The notes under the pieces: generated by a model
The model's input: only the letters and a program-made list of their open reading frames with translations
The model's database searches: none
Told to the model about the DNA's origin: nothing
Assembly: GCA_015056585.1 (NCBI GenBank)
Contig: SVFZ01000082.1
Coordinates: 1 to 64,000, forward strand
Source of the DNA: Butyrivibrio sp.
Lineage (GTDB): Bacteria; Bacillota; Clostridia; Lachnospirales; Lachnospiraceae
Direction: 5' to 3'
Length of the DNA stretch: 64,000 nucleotides
Program-made: the position numbers and the translations under genes
In this document: in pieces, positions 1 through 10,916 of the stretch
Layout: every line of letters begins with the position of its first letter
Position numbering within the stretch: the stretch's first letter is position 1

Positions 1-68
1 CCGTTTTCAGCGTTCCTGTATATAAAATGTTCTATGTATCCCTTTATCTGCTCAACTTCTTTTTCCAT
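1..68 (-). CDS. recD2: N-terminus of RecD2-like SF1B DNA helicase (truncated by window edge)
   Basis: Minus-strand translation from ATG at 68 gives MEKEVEQIKGYIEHFIYRNAENG, resembling RecD2 N-termini (GYIEHIIYRNEENGYTV); only 22 residues are visible. Confidence 0.55.
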   Translation of the reverse strand, partial: MEKEVEQIKGYIEHFIYRNAEN

Positions 69-92
69 GATTAGGATTATACCATAATAAAA

Positions 93-130
93 AGCGCATA
101 AATCTTAAGATTTCTTAAGAATTATGCGCT
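93..130 (-). terminator. Intrinsic terminator downstream of flgJ-like gene
   Basis: AGCGCATAAATCTTAAGA/TCTTAAGAATTATGCGCT 18-nt arms with one mismatch, followed on the minus strand by TTTTTATT. Confidence 0.85.
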
Positions 131-151
131 ATATAAGCAACTTATATGCGT

Positions 152-568
152 TTATTTATCAGTTTCGCTGCCTGCCTCGCTTGGCGCCTGCGGAATATCG
201 TAATTCCGTTTAAGATTTTCATATAACATCTGGGCAAAACCGTTGCTTTGATTCTCCACAGAATTTGCACAGATATCCTGAAGAGTTTCATTTCTGAAAT
301 ATTCCACCAGAGTATTTGTAGCATTATCACCTGTGTCAGGCTTTAGGGCATCTACCGATTTATACATTTCCTTGAAGATCTGCTCAAGAAAATATGACTC
401 AAAGCTCTTACAGGCTTCCATAAGTTCCTTGTCGGAAGTATTGTCATTCACTTTGGAAAGCTTGTCCCTGACAGCTGTCCCACTGGCAAATTTAGCCTCG
501 TTCGCCGCATATTCAGTTAAAGCGCTGGCACTGATACCTGTAAGATCCATACTAGCCATATATAGCAT
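152..568 (-). CDS. Rod-binding protein, FlgJ N-terminal-like
   Basis: ORF with ...ELMEACKSFESYFLEQIFKEMYKS..., typical of FlgJ rod-binding domains; adjacent to flgG/flgF. Confidence 0.8.
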   Translation of the reverse strand: MLYMASMDLTGISASALTEYAANEAKFASGTAVRDKLSKVNDNTSDKELMEACKSFESYFLEQIFKEMYKSVDALKPDTGDNATNTLVEYFRNETLQDICANSVENQSNGFAQMLYENLKRNYDIPQAPSEAGSETDK

Positions 569-606
569 CCCCCTGCTGATCGCTTTTTTATCACTTAATC
601 TTCAGA

Positions 607-1437
607 TTATCTCTTAAGTCCGTTGGCTGTCTGCATCATCTCGTCTGTTGTCTGAATAGCCGTTGAGTTCATTTCATAAGCTCTCTGCGCGACAATGAGG
701 TTTACCATCTCATTAGCCACATTTACGTTGGAGCCTTCAAGATATCCCTGAACTATCTCGCTTATCTTTATTCCTCCGCCGGCATTCTGAGCTTCATTGA
801 TCGGTTCACCACTGGCCGGAGTCTGCATCCACGCAGCGCTTCCTACTCTCTCAAGGCCTTCTCTGTTTCTGAACTGCCATAGTCCGATCTGTCTTCCCGT
901 ATCCTGCAGAACTCCCTGCTCGTTCGGATAATAGATCTTTCCGCTTCCGTCAATTGTTATTCTGCTTGCAACTGCATTTGCAACTGTAATATTCTGTCCA
1001 TTAATATCAAGAACCGGATTACCTTCTGCCGTAGTCAGAATAAGCGTATTCCCTCCGGTCTGCTGAAGTGCCCATGTAAAGTTTCCGTTTCTGGTATAGA
1101 GCTGAGTAGTTCCATCCGCATCCATGTAGCTAAAGAAGCCATCTCCGCTTATTGCCATCGCTGACGGATTGTCACTGCTTAAAAAAGATCCCTGTTTAAA
1201 GAGCTGATTGATCGAAGAAACTCTGGTTCCAAGGCCCACCTGGGAAGTAACTGCCTTGGGTGCTCCGTTGGCCGTAGTTGTAACGGTCTGGAGTTCCTGA
1301 TATAAAAGAGATTTAAACTGGGCTACCTGTCCCTTGTAGCCTGCAGTATTAACGTTTGCAAGATTGTTTGATATTGTATCAACGTTTGTCTGCTGGGCGT
1401 TCATTCCCGTTGCAGCTGACCATAAACTTCTAACCAT
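607..1437 (-). CDS. flgG: Flagellar hook-basal body protein, FlgG/FlhP type
   Basis: MVRSLWSAATGMNAQQTNVDTISNNLANVNTAGYKG and C-terminal NVANEMVNLIVAQRAYEMNSTAIQTTDEMMQTANGLKR. Confidence 0.92.
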   Translation of the reverse strand: MVRSLWSAATGMNAQQTNVDTISNNLANVNTAGYKGQVAQFKSLLYQELQTVTTTANGAPKAVTSQVGLGTRVSSINQLFKQGSFLSSDNPSAMAISGDGFFSYMDADGTTQLYTRNGNFTWALQQTGGNTLILTTAEGNPVLDINGQNITVANAVASRITIDGSGKIYYPNEQGVLQDTGRQIGLWQFRNREGLERVGSAAWMQTPASGEPINEAQNAGGGIKISEIVQGYLEGSNVNVANEMVNLIVAQRAYEMNSTAIQTTDEMMQTANGLKR

Positions 1438-1545
1438 AGAGTGTACCTCCCTCTAGGTCTTTTATCGACACAACAAAGGCACAAATTTATAAAAAAAATA
1501 TTAAAAAAACATATCATTCTCTTAAAGAGATTTATTATTCAAAGA

Positions 1546-2373
1546 TCAGAGTCTTCCAAGCTGATTAACAGCCACATCCAACGTATCGTCTATAGCCAGG
1601 ATCATCCTCTGGTTCGTATCGTAGTTTCTCTGAACCGCAATCATATTTACCATTTCATCAACTACAGACACATTTGACTGCTCCAAAAATCCCGGAGCTA
1701 TCCTGTAGCCTTCCGCAGCAACAGCTTCCGCGTCAACAGGGTAAAAGAAATTCTCCCCATAGTGCTCTAAGTTGTTGTAGGCAATCCTTCCATCAGGATA
1801 TACAGTCTTTTCAAAGTCAAAAACTCCAATTCTTGCTACCACTTCTCCGTCCTGAATAATATCTCCAAGGGTATTTACTGTGACGGGAAGATTTGGATTG
1901 AGCTCTATGTGACTGCCATCTTCCGAAAGTACAAAGTCACCGTCCTGAGTTACCAGCGCTCCGTCCACATTTAATGTAAAATCGCCGTCTCTGGTATACA
2001 TGATATTGGTCTGATTTGCCTCATCCCTCTGGATATTGACCGCCTTATTTGTATATTCAACACCAAAAAAGCCATATCCACCGATAGCGAAATCGAAGGT
2101 ATTCTGAGTTTCCTTCATTGGCCCTTCGCTCCAGTCGACATAGCCTTCTCCAATTTTTACACCTGGATTAATGATGCCCAATCCACGTGCTGTGTTTGGG
2201 GCATCAGTATAATCCTTTATTTTCAGCGCGAGATGATCCCTGAAGGACTGTGCTGTCGCGCCTTCTTTTTTATAACCGTTCGTATTGGCATTCGCAAGAT
2301 TGTTGGTGAGCACGTCCATACGATGTTGCTCGTTGATCATTCCTGTGTAAGCAGTGTAAAGACCTTTTACCAT
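1546..2373 (-). CDS. flgF: Flagellar hook-basal body protein, FlgF/FlhO type
   Basis: MVKGLYTAYTGMINEQHRMDVLTNNLANANTNGYKKEG; C-terminal VDEMVNMIAVQRNYDTNQR. Confidence 0.88.
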   Translation of the reverse strand: MVKGLYTAYTGMINEQHRMDVLTNNLANANTNGYKKEGATAQSFRDHLALKIKDYTDAPNTARGLGIINPGVKIGEGYVDWSEGPMKETQNTFDFAIGGYGFFGVEYTNKAVNIQRDEANQTNIMYTRDGDFTLNVDGALVTQDGDFVLSEDGSHIELNPNLPVTVNTLGDIIQDGEVVARIGVFDFEKTVYPDGRIAYNNLEHYGENFFYPVDAEAVAAEGYRIAPGFLEQSNVSVVDEMVNMIAVQRNYDTNQRMILAIDDTLDVAVNQLGRL

Positions 2374-2390
2374 CCAATTTTCCTCATACC

Positions 2391-2507
2391 GTTACTGTCG
2401 CACGCTCCAGTAACGAACTCGCGCATTCATTCCAATTCGACTACGTCGAAGAATGCGCTCACACCTGCATCATTTTCTCACGAAATGCGCAGCTAGATGC
2501 GCATTTC
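2391..2507. repeat. Three successive stem-loops in the mreB-flgF intergenic region
   Basis: GTTACTG..CAGTAAC (2391-2414); GCGCATTC..TTCGA..TCGAA..GAATGCGC (2421-2458); GAAATGCGCA-GCTAGA-TGCGCATTTC (2482-2507). Confidence 0.75.
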
Positions 2508-2520
2508 TGTAGCCAGTTTT

Positions 2521-3513
2521 TCAGTCCTCATGGAAGCCCATGATAAATTCCACATAACGGCCGGTTCCGATAGCAACTGCTGTCATTGGATCCTCAGCTG
2601 TCATTGTGTTGATACCTGTCTTGGAATAGATAAGATCTTCAAGTCCGCGAAGAAGTGCACCGCCTCCTGTAAGAACAATTCCTCTGTCAGCGATATCAGC
2701 TGCCAGTTCAGGTGGTGTATTCTCAAGTACGCTGTGAATAGCCTCGATGATCTGTGATGTAGGCTCTCTCAGCGCTTCTTCCGTCTCTTCGGATGATACT
2801 CTTACAGTCTTGGGAAGACCTGTCACAAGGTTTCTGCCTCTGACATCCATATAGTCATCCTCAGCTCGTGGATATGCCGATCCGATCTTGATCTTAATGT
2901 CCTCTGCAGTACGATCACCAATGAGAAGATTATGCTTCTTTCTCATGTAGCGAACTATTGCTTCATCGAAATCATCGCCTGCAACCTTGACAGATGTACT
3001 TACAACAGTGCCTCCGAGTGAAATAACAGCTATATCGGAAGTACCGCCTCCGATATCAACGATCATGTTTCCACAGGGCTTTGTAATGTCAATACCGGCA
3101 CCTATTGCTGCTGCTATTGGCTCCTCAATGGTTTTAACATCTCTTGCTCCGCAAAGTCTTGTAGCATCCTCAACAGCCTTCTTCTCAACTTCTGTAGCTC
3201 CACTTGGAACACAGACAGCTATGAAAGGCTTTCTGTGGATTCTGCGTCCGATAGCCTTTTTGATGAAATATCTCATCATCTGCTCTGTTATCTTGTAATT
3301 GGAGATAACACCCTGGCGAAGAGGTCTTACAGCAACGATGTTGCCCGGTGTACGGCCAAGCATCAAACGTGCATCCTCTCCAATAGCCTTGATTTCTTCA
3401 GTATCTCTGTCATAAGCCACAACTGATGGCTCTTTAAGTACTACGCCCTTGCCTCTGATATACACAAGAACTGAGGCTGTTCCTAAATCGATTCCAATAT
3501 CTGCGTACTGCAT
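2521..3513 (-). CDS. mreB: MreB/Mbl family rod shape-determining protein
   Basis: DIGIDLGTASVLVYIRGKGVVLKEPSVVA, MIVDIGGGTSDIAVISLGG; upstream of flgF/flgG as in the B. subtilis mbl-flhO-flhP arrangement. Confidence 0.93.
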   Translation of the reverse strand: MQYADIGIDLGTASVLVYIRGKGVVLKEPSVVAYDRDTEEIKAIGEDARLMLGRTPGNIVAVRPLRQGVISNYKITEQMMRYFIKKAIGRRIHRKPFIAVCVPSGATEVEKKAVEDATRLCGARDVKTIEEPIAAAIGAGIDITKPCGNMIVDIGGGTSDIAVISLGGTVVSTSVKVAGDDFDEAIVRYMRKKHNLLIGDRTAEDIKIKIGSAYPRAEDDYMDVRGRNLVTGLPKTVRVSSEETEEALREPTSQIIEAIHSVLENTPPELAADIADRGIVLTGGGALLRGLEDLIYSKTGINTMTAEDPMTAVAIGTGRYVEFIMGFHED

Positions 3514-3631
3514 ATTACTTAAGTACCCCTTTCAAAAAGCACATAATATTCTTAAACTATTGTATAGCAACATATACTCACAGTTATTGCCATTATAAAC
3601 CAAATCAAATGCCTTGAAAAGAGTCGCAAAA

Positions 3632-3674
3632 CCGATAAAAGGAAAATATAAGTTATTATCCTTTTTATTTATCG
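3632..3674 (-). terminator. Putative terminator downstream of uvrA
   Basis: CCGATAAAAGGA..TCCTTTTTATTTATCGG imperfect hairpin just after the uvrA stop. Confidence 0.55.
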
Positions 3675-3688
3675 GCAATTAACCGCTA

Positions 3689-6580
3689 TTACTTTAGCAT
3701 TTTCTTTATGTATGCACCGGTGTAGGACTTCTTACATTTTGCAACCTCTTCCGGCGTTCCTGCCACCACAACGGTTCCACCTTTTGAGCCGCCTTCCGGT
3801 CCCATGTCGATTATATAATCTCCGGTCTTGATAACATCCAGATTATGCTCGATGACCACTACAGTATTCCCCTGCTCGACCAGCTTGTGCATGATCTTTA
3901 CAAGTTTCTGCACATCTGCAAAATGAAGTCCGGTTGTCGGCTCATCGAGAATGTAAACCGTCTTACCTGTTCCCACCCTGCTAAGCTCGGTAGCAAGCTT
4001 GATCCTTTGTGCTTCGCCTCCCGAAAGCTCTGTGCTGGGCTGTCCAAGCTTTATATATCCCAGACCAACGTCATAGAGAGTCTGGATCTTGCGCTGGATA
4101 GCCTTGACGTTTTCAAAGAACTTAAGAGCCTCTTCAACTGTCATGTCAAGGACATCAAAAATGCTCTTTCCCTTGTACTTTACTTCAAGCGTCTCATGAT
4201 TGTAACGTTTTCCTCCGCACACTTCGCAGGGAACATACACATCCGGCAAAAAGTGCATCTCAATTTTGATAATTCCGTCTCCGCTGCAGGCTTCACACCT
4301 TCCGCCCTTTACATTAAACGAAAATCTGCCCTTCTTGTAGCCTCTCGCCTTAGCGTCGGGAGTACCTGCAAAAAGATCTCTTATCATATCAAAAACGCCT
4401 GTGTAGGTGGCGGGGTTGGATCTTGGAGTCCTTCCAATCGGAGACTGGTCGATGGCAATTACCTTATCCACCTGCTCAAGCCCCTCAATGGAAGTATGTT
4501 TTCCTGGGATACATCTTGCCCTGTTAAGTTCCTTTGCCAGACGCTTATAAAGAATTTCATTTACAAGTGAACTCTTACCGGAACCTGATACGCCTGTTAC
4601 TATCGTCATAATTCCCAAAGGTATATCAACATCTATATTTTTAAGGTTATTTTCCTTAGCGCCGATCACCTTAAGGAATCCGGTGGGCTTTCTGCGCTCC
4701 TTTGGCACTTCAATCTTTAGTTTGCCGGACAGATACTGCCCCGTAATCGACTCTTTTACCTGCATGATCTCTTCTGCAGTTCCGCAGGCCACGATCTTGC
4801 CCCCGTGAGATCCTGCGCCGGGACCAACATCCACAATGTAGTCAGCTTCCCTCATGGTATCCTCATCGTGCTCAACCACGATAAGTGTATTGCCGAGGTC
4901 CCTTAAGTTTTTGAGGGTGTTAAGAAGCTTGTCATTATCTCTCTGGTGAAGTCCGATACTTGGCTCATCCAGGATGTAGCATACTCCGCAAAGTCCCGAT
5001 CCTATCTGGGTGGCAAGCCTTATTCTCTGAGCCTCGCCTCCGGACAAAGTTCCTGTTGCTCTCGAAAGTGACAGATAATCCAGACCTACGTCAATAAGGA
5101 AACCGACTCTTGCCCTTATCTCTTTTAGCACCTGTGCACCAATGAGCTGTTGCTGTTCAGAAAGCGTCAGATTCTCCAGATAATCATGAAGCTCACCTAT
5201 TGACATTGAGGTGATCTCATAGATGTTCTTGTTATCTATCGTTACGGCGAGAGATTCTTTCTTCAGTCTCTGACCTTTACAAAGCTGGCATGGAGTAATC
5301 CTCATATACTCTTCATACTCGGCCTTGGCTGTTTCCGAGAAAGTCTCCTTGTATCTCTGCTCCACGTTTTTAATAAGGCCGTCAAACAGTATCGGATAAT
5401 CTCCAACACCCCTGCTGCCCTCATAGTGAACAGTAACAGTCTTGTCGGCTCCATAGATCAGCATATGTCTCACATTTTCAGGAAGGTCCTGATAAGGAGT
5501 ATCCATACTGAATTTATAAGCCTTGGCAAGTGCCTTCAGGGTCGCATTGCTAAAACTCCCCTCTTTGTTGCTGGACTGCCAGCCCATAACAACGATACAT
5601 CCCTGATTTAAGGATAAAGACTTGTCGGGGATCATCAGATCTTCATCAAATTCCATCTTGTAGCCCAGTCCAAAGCAGTCAGGGCATGCGCCAAAGGGGT
5701 TGTTGAAGGAGAAGCTTCTGGGTTCGATTTCAGGAACACTCACGCCGCAGTCAGGGCACGCAAAATTCTGGCTAAAACTGAGTTCATCCCCATCTACAAC
5801 ATCCACCATAAGAAGCCCGTCGGCAAGAGCGAGCGCACTCTCAACCGAGTCCGTAAGACGCCTTCTTAAATTCTCATTGTCATCATGCACCACAATTCTG
5901 TCCACGATGATTTCAATAGAGTGCTTGATATTCTTATCAAGCTTGATTTCTTCCGAAAGATCATACTGGCTTCCGTCGATTCTGGCTCTCACGTAGCCCG
6001 CTCTTTTTGCCCTGTCCAGAGTTTTCGCGTGTTCACCTTTTTTGCCCCTTACAACAGGCGCAAGGATCTGAAGCTTGGTACCCTCTCCCAGTGCCATGAT
6101 CTGGTCGCACATCTCATCCACAGTCTGTCTTCTGATCTCACGGCCACAGTTTGGACAGTGCGGAATACCGATTCTTGCGTAAAGAAGTCTGAAATGATCG
6201 TAAATTTCTGTCACAGTACCAACAGTAGATCTGGGATTCTTGTTGGTGGACTTCTGGTCTATGGAAATTGTAGGCGAAAGTCCCTCTATCCTCTCAACAT
6301 TCGGCTTGTCCATCTGGCCCAAGAACATTCTCGCGTAGGAAGAGAGCGATTCCATATACCTTCTCTGTCCCTCTGCAAAAATGGTGTCAAATGCCAGAGA
6401 TGACTTACCCGATCCGGAAAGTCCGGTAAATACCGTAAGCGTCTCCCTCGGTATCTTGACACTTACATTCTTAAGATTATGTTCATTAGCACCGCGAACA
6501 CGAATATAATCGTGAATATCAGAGGGCAATATCCTCTTGGTTGTGGTGTTTTTCTTTGTCATCTGTCTGTTATCAGCCAT
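3689..6580 (-). CDS. uvrA: Excinuclease ABC subunit A
   Basis: 963 aa, two ABC ATPase units ([18 protein letters not shown]), [12 protein letters not shown], CxxC zinc motifs. Confidence 0.98.
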   Translation of the reverse strand: MADNRQMTKKNTTTKRILPSDIHDYIRVRGANEHNLKNVSVKIPRETLTVFTGLSGSGKSSLAFDTIFAEGQRRYMESLSSYARMFLGQMDKPNVERIEGLSPTISIDQKSTNKNPRSTVGTVTEIYDHFRLLYARIGIPHCPNCGREIRRQTVDEMCDQIMALGEGTKLQILAPVVRGKKGEHAKTLDRAKRAGYVRARIDGSQYDLSEEIKLDKNIKHSIEIIVDRIVVHDDNENLRRRLTDSVESALALADGLLMVDVVDGDELSFSQNFACPDCGVSVPEIEPRSFSFNNPFGACPDCFGLGYKMEFDEDLMIPDKSLSLNQGCIVVMGWQSSNKEGSFSNATLKALAKAYKFSMDTPYQDLPENVRHMLIYGADKTVTVHYEGSRGVGDYPILFDGLIKNVEQRYKETFSETAKAEYEEYMRITPCQLCKGQRLKKESLAVTIDNKNIYEITSMSIGELHDYLENLTLSEQQQLIGAQVLKEIRARVGFLIDVGLDYLSLSRATGTLSGGEAQRIRLATQIGSGLCGVCYILDEPSIGLHQRDNDKLLNTLKNLRDLGNTLIVVEHDEDTMREADYIVDVGPGAGSHGGKIVACGTAEEIMQVKESITGQYLSGKLKIEVPKERRKPTGFLKVIGAKENNLKNIDVDIPLGIMTIVTGVSGSGKSSLVNEILYKRLAKELNRARCIPGKHTSIEGLEQVDKVIAIDQSPIGRTPRSNPATYTGVFDMIRDLFAGTPDAKARGYKKGRFSFNVKGGRCEACSGDGIIKIEMHFLPDVYVPCEVCGGKRYNHETLEVKYKGKSIFDVLDMTVEEALKFFENVKAIQRKIQTLYDVGLGYIKLGQPSTELSGGEAQRIKLATELSRVGTGKTVYILDEPTTGLHFADVQKLVKIMHKLVEQGNTVVVIEHNLDVIKTGDYIIDMGPEGGSKGGTVVVAGTPEEVAKCKKSYTGAYIKKMLK

Positions 6581-6625
6581 TATGTATCTCTCCTAAATAT
6601 ACGCGCCTCTTATAGGCGACGGCAC

Positions 6626-8617
6626 TCACTTACCTTCAGTCAGGTCGTTAAGCACCTTTTTAAGCTCAACCATCTTATCTCTGAGCATAGCTGCAGTCTC
6701 AAAGTCAAGCTCTGTAGCCGCTCTCTTCATCTTCTTCTGAACCTGTCCGATGAGTTTCTCAAGTTCATCCTGATCCATTGATTCAGGTTCCTTCTCAAAT
6801 TGCACTTCTTCCTTGGCAATCTGCTTTGTTACAGCAATAAGATCTCTAACTGCCTTTTTTATGGTCTGCGGAGTAATTCCGTTTTCCTCGTTGTATTTTT
6901 CCTGAATGCTTCGACGTCTCTTAGTCTCATCAATGGCCTTTTTCATGGAATCAGTCATATTGTCAGCGTACATTATGACTCTTCCTTCGCTGTTTCTGGC
7001 AGCACGGCCTATAGTCTGAATAAGAGAAGTCTCTGAACGCAGAAATCCTTCCTTATCCGCATCAATAATAGCCACCAGGGAAATCTCGGGAATATCCAGT
7101 CCTTCTCTCAAAAGATTGATACCGACCAGAACATCAAAAACATCCAGTCTCATATCCCTGATTATCTCAGCTCTTTCCAGAGTATCTATATCTGAATGAA
7201 GGTACTTGACTCTGATACCGGATTCCGCCAGGTATTCAGTCAGATCCTCTGCCATTCTCTTGGTAAGCGTAGTGATAAGAACCTTATTCTTTTTATCTAT
7301 CTCTTTTCTGATCTCACCGATAAGATCATCAATCTGTCCTTCAACCGGCCTTACCGAAATTTCAGGATCCAAAAGACCTGTGGGCCTTATTACCTGCTCT
7401 GTTCTTAGAAGTTCATGCTCCTCCTCATATTTGCCGGGAGTTGCAGAACAAAACAGCATCTGATCGATATGTTCCTCAAATTCCTCAAAGTTTAATGGCC
7501 TGTTATCAAGTGCCGAAGGCAGTCTGAATCCATAATCTACCAGAGTAAGCTTTCTGGAACGGTCTCCGTGGTACATGGCACCTATCTGAGGTATTGTCAT
7601 GTGGGACTCGTCCACAATTATAAGGAAATCTCTGTCAAAGAAGTCTAAAAGCGTAAGCGGAGGCTCTCCGGGAGATGCAAAGTTAAGGTGTCTCGAATAG
7701 TTCTCAATCCCTGAGCAGAATCCCGTTTCGCGCATCATCTCCACATCAAAATTTGTGCGCTCGGAAATTCTTTGAGCTTCAATAAGACGGTCTTCTCCCT
7801 TGAAGAACTTTATCTGTTCCTCCAGCTCTTTTTCTATGTTGTCACAGGCCATATTGATCTTCTCCTGCGGAACAACATAGTGGGAAGCAGGGTAGATCAT
7901 GACATGGGTAAGCTCACTTCTTACTTTACCTGTAACAGGCTCCACTTCCGTGATCCTGTCTATCTCATCTCCAAAAAACTCAACTCTTATCAGATAATCG
8001 TCCGCATTGGCCGGGAATATCTCTACTGTATCGCCGCGTACTCTGAAGTTGCAGCGGTCCAGCTCAAGGTCATTTCTGTTGTACTGAATAGCCACAAGAT
8101 CTTTTATCAGATCGTCTCTGTCTTTCTGCATACCGGGGCGAAGCGATATGGACATCCCCTTAAATTCTTCAGGACTTCCCAGGCCATAAATACATGAAAC
8201 ACTGGCAACAACAATGACATCTTTCCTCTCAGCAAGGGATGCTGTGGCAGAAAGGCGAAGTTTATCAATCTCATCGTTGATGGATGAGTCCTTGGCAATA
8301 TATGTATCAGTCTGAGGAACGTATGCTTCAGGCTGATAATAATCATAATATGACACAAAATATTCCACAGCATTCTCAGGAAAGAACTCCTTGAACTCGC
8401 CATATAGCTGAGCCGCCAGAGTCTTGTTATGAGCTATCACAAGCGTGGGCTTATTGAGGGCAGCAATAACATTGGCCATGGTAAAGGTCTTTCCTGACCC
8501 TGTGACTCCCAGAAGTGTCTCAAACTGATTTCCGGCCTTAAAGCCTTCAACCAGATCCTGTATTGCCTTGGGCTGATCACCTGTAGGCTTATAATCCGAA
8601 TGAAGTACAAAATCCAT
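6626..8617 (-). CDS. uvrB: Excinuclease ABC subunit B
   Basis: [49 protein letters not shown]-terminal UVR domain. Confidence 0.98.
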   Translation of the reverse strand: MDFVLHSDYKPTGDQPKAIQDLVEGFKAGNQFETLLGVTGSGKTFTMANVIAALNKPTLVIAHNKTLAAQLYGEFKEFFPENAVEYFVSYYDYYQPEAYVPQTDTYIAKDSSINDEIDKLRLSATASLAERKDVIVVASVSCIYGLGSPEEFKGMSISLRPGMQKDRDDLIKDLVAIQYNRNDLELDRCNFRVRGDTVEIFPANADDYLIRVEFFGDEIDRITEVEPVTGKVRSELTHVMIYPASHYVVPQEKINMACDNIEKELEEQIKFFKGEDRLIEAQRISERTNFDVEMMRETGFCSGIENYSRHLNFASPGEPPLTLLDFFDRDFLIIVDESHMTIPQIGAMYHGDRSRKLTLVDYGFRLPSALDNRPLNFEEFEEHIDQMLFCSATPGKYEEEHELLRTEQVIRPTGLLDPEISVRPVEGQIDDLIGEIRKEIDKKNKVLITTLTKRMAEDLTEYLAESGIRVKYLHSDIDTLERAEIIRDMRLDVFDVLVGINLLREGLDIPEISLVAIIDADKEGFLRSETSLIQTIGRAARNSEGRVIMYADNMTDSMKKAIDETKRRRSIQEKYNEENGITPQTIKKAVRDLIAVTKQIAKEEVQFEKEPESMDQDELEKLIGQVQKKMKRAATELDFETAAMLRDKMVELKKVLNDLTEGK

Positions 8618-8682
8618 ATAAGCAAAAACTCCCTAAAAGTTCTCTGCAGAACTTTTTGAAACACACCAAACATCATCAATAA

Positions 8683-8716
8683 AAAAATGGCATACTATGC
8701 GAAGTATACCATTTTT
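8683..8716. terminator. Hairpin terminator (probably bidirectional)
   Basis: AAAAATGGCATACT-ATGCGA-AGTATACCATTTTT, 14-nt arms with one mismatch. Confidence 0.75.
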
Positions 8717-8783
8717 GAATGCTTATGTCCATAATTTTAAGAACATTAGTTCGCATGTGAGTTTCCGGCCTCATACACTGCAA

Positions 8784-9023
8784 TTAGATATTAACAGAAT
8801 CATAGGTGTAGACCAAATCCTGCTCAATCACAAAATCGTCTTCAGAAGTATATTCGTTTTCTGTATAGTCGCCAAGAAGCCTTGTAGTGCACATTGCAGC
8901 TGTGGCACTTCCAACCTTTGGCTTAACCGGTTCCTCTTTTTCTGTCAAAAGATTTCCAATCCCCAGAATTACAATGACTGCCACAAAAATAGTCATAAAA
9001 GTATATCCAAATATGATCATCAA
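8784..9023 (-). CDS. Small membrane protein (79 aa), hypothetical
   Basis: N-terminal hydrophobic helix; start overlaps the stop of the kinase gene (ATGA), suggesting translational coupling. Confidence 0.6.
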   Translation of the reverse strand: MMIIFGYTFMTIFVAVIVILGIGNLLTEKEEPVKPKVGSATAAMCTTRLLGDYTENEYTSEDDFVIEQDLVYTYDSVNI

Positions 9024-10003
9024 TTACCTTCTCCTTCCTGTTCATCCAAAAATCTGTCCAATATCCATACCTTGGCGCTGTAAAAACGTTGCTGTACTGC
9101 CGGAAGCCTTTGTTCAAAGTCCGATGCAGCATAACTTTTTACTGAGTTCCAAAAGATCATTCCCACAGACAAAGCAAAGGATATTACAGCTGCGCTTACA
9201 GTAATTTTGACAGCTCCGAGTATCTTTTTCCTTTTTACAATCCTCGGATATGCCTTTAATGCCTCCTGTATCTCTTTGGCCGACCTGAATCTGTCATCTC
9301 TGTCAGGACGTATACACTTATCGATTATCTGCATAAACTCGTTTGATATCCCCGATACTCCGGATTGCCTGCAGCGCTTCACTGCATCACTATCTTTGGT
9401 ATCGATTCCTGCAATAAGCTGCAGAACAGTCATTCCAAAACAATAAATATCGGTTCTCGGATCAGTCTGTCCAAGATTTCCGTATTGTTCCGGTGCTGCA
9501 AATCCATAGGTTCCAAGATTTATTGTATCTGCCCTGTCATCCTTTCTGTAAAACCTGGCAGCGCCAAAATCAATCAGTGCCACATGCCCGTCAGGCTTAA
9601 GAACAATGTTTGCAGGCTTTAAGTCCCTGTATATCACAGGCATCCTTCGTCCATGCAAATATCTGAGGATTTCCGCCATTTCCAGCGCAATCCCCGCAGC
9701 TGTTTTTTCAGGTAATGCTCCTTTTTCCACCAGCACATTTTCAAGGCTGCTTCCCTCAAAGTATTGCAGCACAATTCCGTTTCTTATTCTTTCGTATATT
9801 TTCGGAACTGCCGGATGGTGCAGCGTACTAAGTATACAGGCTTCATTTTCAAAACTCTTTAAGCTGTGAAAATCTGCTTCGCCATCTGTAAGCTTTGCCA
9901 TCTTTAGCGTAACAGGCTCGTCTGTCCCGGATCTTTTTGCCAGAAACACCCTGCTGTTGCCACCACGGCCAAGTTCTTTTATAATTCTCAGATCATTTCC
10001 CAT
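9020..10003 (-). CDS. Eukaryotic-like Ser/Thr protein kinase with one C-terminal TM segment
   Basis: ELGRGGNSRVFLAKRS, VIYRDLKPANIVLKPDG, LIDFGAARF, GTYGFAAPEQYG; start taken at MGNDLRIIKE (track ORF starts at 10024). Confidence 0.92.
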   Translation of the reverse strand: MGNDLRIIKELGRGGNSRVFLAKRSGTDEPVTLKMAKLTDGEADFHSLKSFENEACILSTLHHPAVPKIYERIRNGIVLQYFEGSSLENVLVEKGALPEKTAAGIALEMAEILRYLHGRRMPVIYRDLKPANIVLKPDGHVALIDFGAARFYRKDDRADTINLGTYGFAAPEQYGNLGQTDPRTDIYCFGMTVLQLIAGIDTKDSDAVKRCRQSGVSGISNEFMQIIDKCIRPDRDDRFRSAKEIQEALKAYPRIVKRKKILGAVKITVSAAVISFALSVGMIFWNSVKSYAASDFEQRLPAVQQRFYSAKVWILDRFLDEQEGEGN

Positions 10004-10008
10004 AATGC

Positions 10009-10791
10009 TCAAAACTCCATACATGCAGCTGCAATACTGATGTTATCCTCTTCGTCTCTTCTTACCGCCAGTTCCGACAGTTTTTTACATTCCAAGAGCA
10101 TGTCTTCATCCGTCACACACATCTGCGGACAAAGCTTTAGCCTCATTTCTTCCGGAGTTATTGTTCTCCAGAATCCATCTGTACATGCAACAACTGTGGT
10201 GCTCTTGTCAAATGTACCGATTGTGGTCTCAGGAACCGGAGCTTTCACCATCCCTACGCACTGACTCAGCACATTTTTTTCAGCATCCTCCATGGCTTCC
10301 GATTCAGAAATTATCCCTTTATCCAGCTTTTCCTGAACAAGGCTCTGATCCTTTGTTACCTGAGAAATGCTTTTGCTGTTTATAAAATATATCCTGCTGT
10401 CACCAATGTTCAGACAAAGATATCGCTCGCCAATCTGAAGAAGGCACACAAGGGTTGTTCCAAGACTTAGCCCCTTATTCCTGCCATACCTTTTCAGGTC
10501 TGTATTTATTCGGATTATGAGGCGTCTTAAGGAGTTTTCAACCGCTTCCCACAGTTCTTTACCGGTCAGTGGAAGCATCAAAACAAGTTCCTCATGAAAC
10601 CACATTTCAAGGGCTCTTATGGCTTTACAGCTGGCCACTTCTCCCTTTGAAAGTCCTCCCATGCCGTCGCATACAGCAATCATTGTTATTCTTCCGTGGC
10701 TTTTTGTATTAGCCACCTTAACCAGCGCAGCATCTTGGTTGACCCTTCTTGTCTGTCCAACATCAGTATAAATACACGCTTTTACTTTCAT
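10009..10791 (-). CDS. PP2C-family Ser/Thr protein phosphatase
   Basis: DVGQTRRVNQDA, VCDGMGGLSKGEVAS, LNIGDSRIYF, DEEDNISIAA; start moved to MKVKACIYTD because the longer track ORF runs through a terminator hairpin (10867-10895). Confidence 0.9.
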   Translation of the reverse strand: MKVKACIYTDVGQTRRVNQDAALVKVANTKSHGRITMIAVCDGMGGLSKGEVASCKAIRALEMWFHEELVLMLPLTGKELWEAVENSLRRLIIRINTDLKRYGRNKGLSLGTTLVCLLQIGERYLCLNIGDSRIYFINSKSISQVTKDQSLVQEKLDKGIISESEAMEDAEKNVLSQCVGMVKAPVPETTIGTFDKSTTVVACTDGFWRTITPEEMRLKLCPQMCVTDEDMLLECKKLSELAVRRDEEDNISIAAACMEF

Positions 10792-10866
10792 TTTGGTAAA
10801 CCCTTTCATTGCAAAAAAATAAATACATGTCCTAATTGGAATTTCCGCTCGAAATGAGCAAAAAAA

Positions 10867-10895
10867 AGACTGTGCCAAGATTTTTAGCACAGTCT
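10867..10895 (-). terminator. Intrinsic terminator of S41 peptidase gene
   Basis: Perfect AGACTGTGC..GCACAGTCT stem followed on the minus strand by a T7 run. Confidence 0.85.
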
Positions 10896-10916
10896 CAGAT
10901 ATTACTATCAAATTAT

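Noticed and set aside
3845-4570. 241-aa plus-strand ORF
   Set aside because: Antisense to uvrA; no recognisable family; explained by codon structure of the real gene
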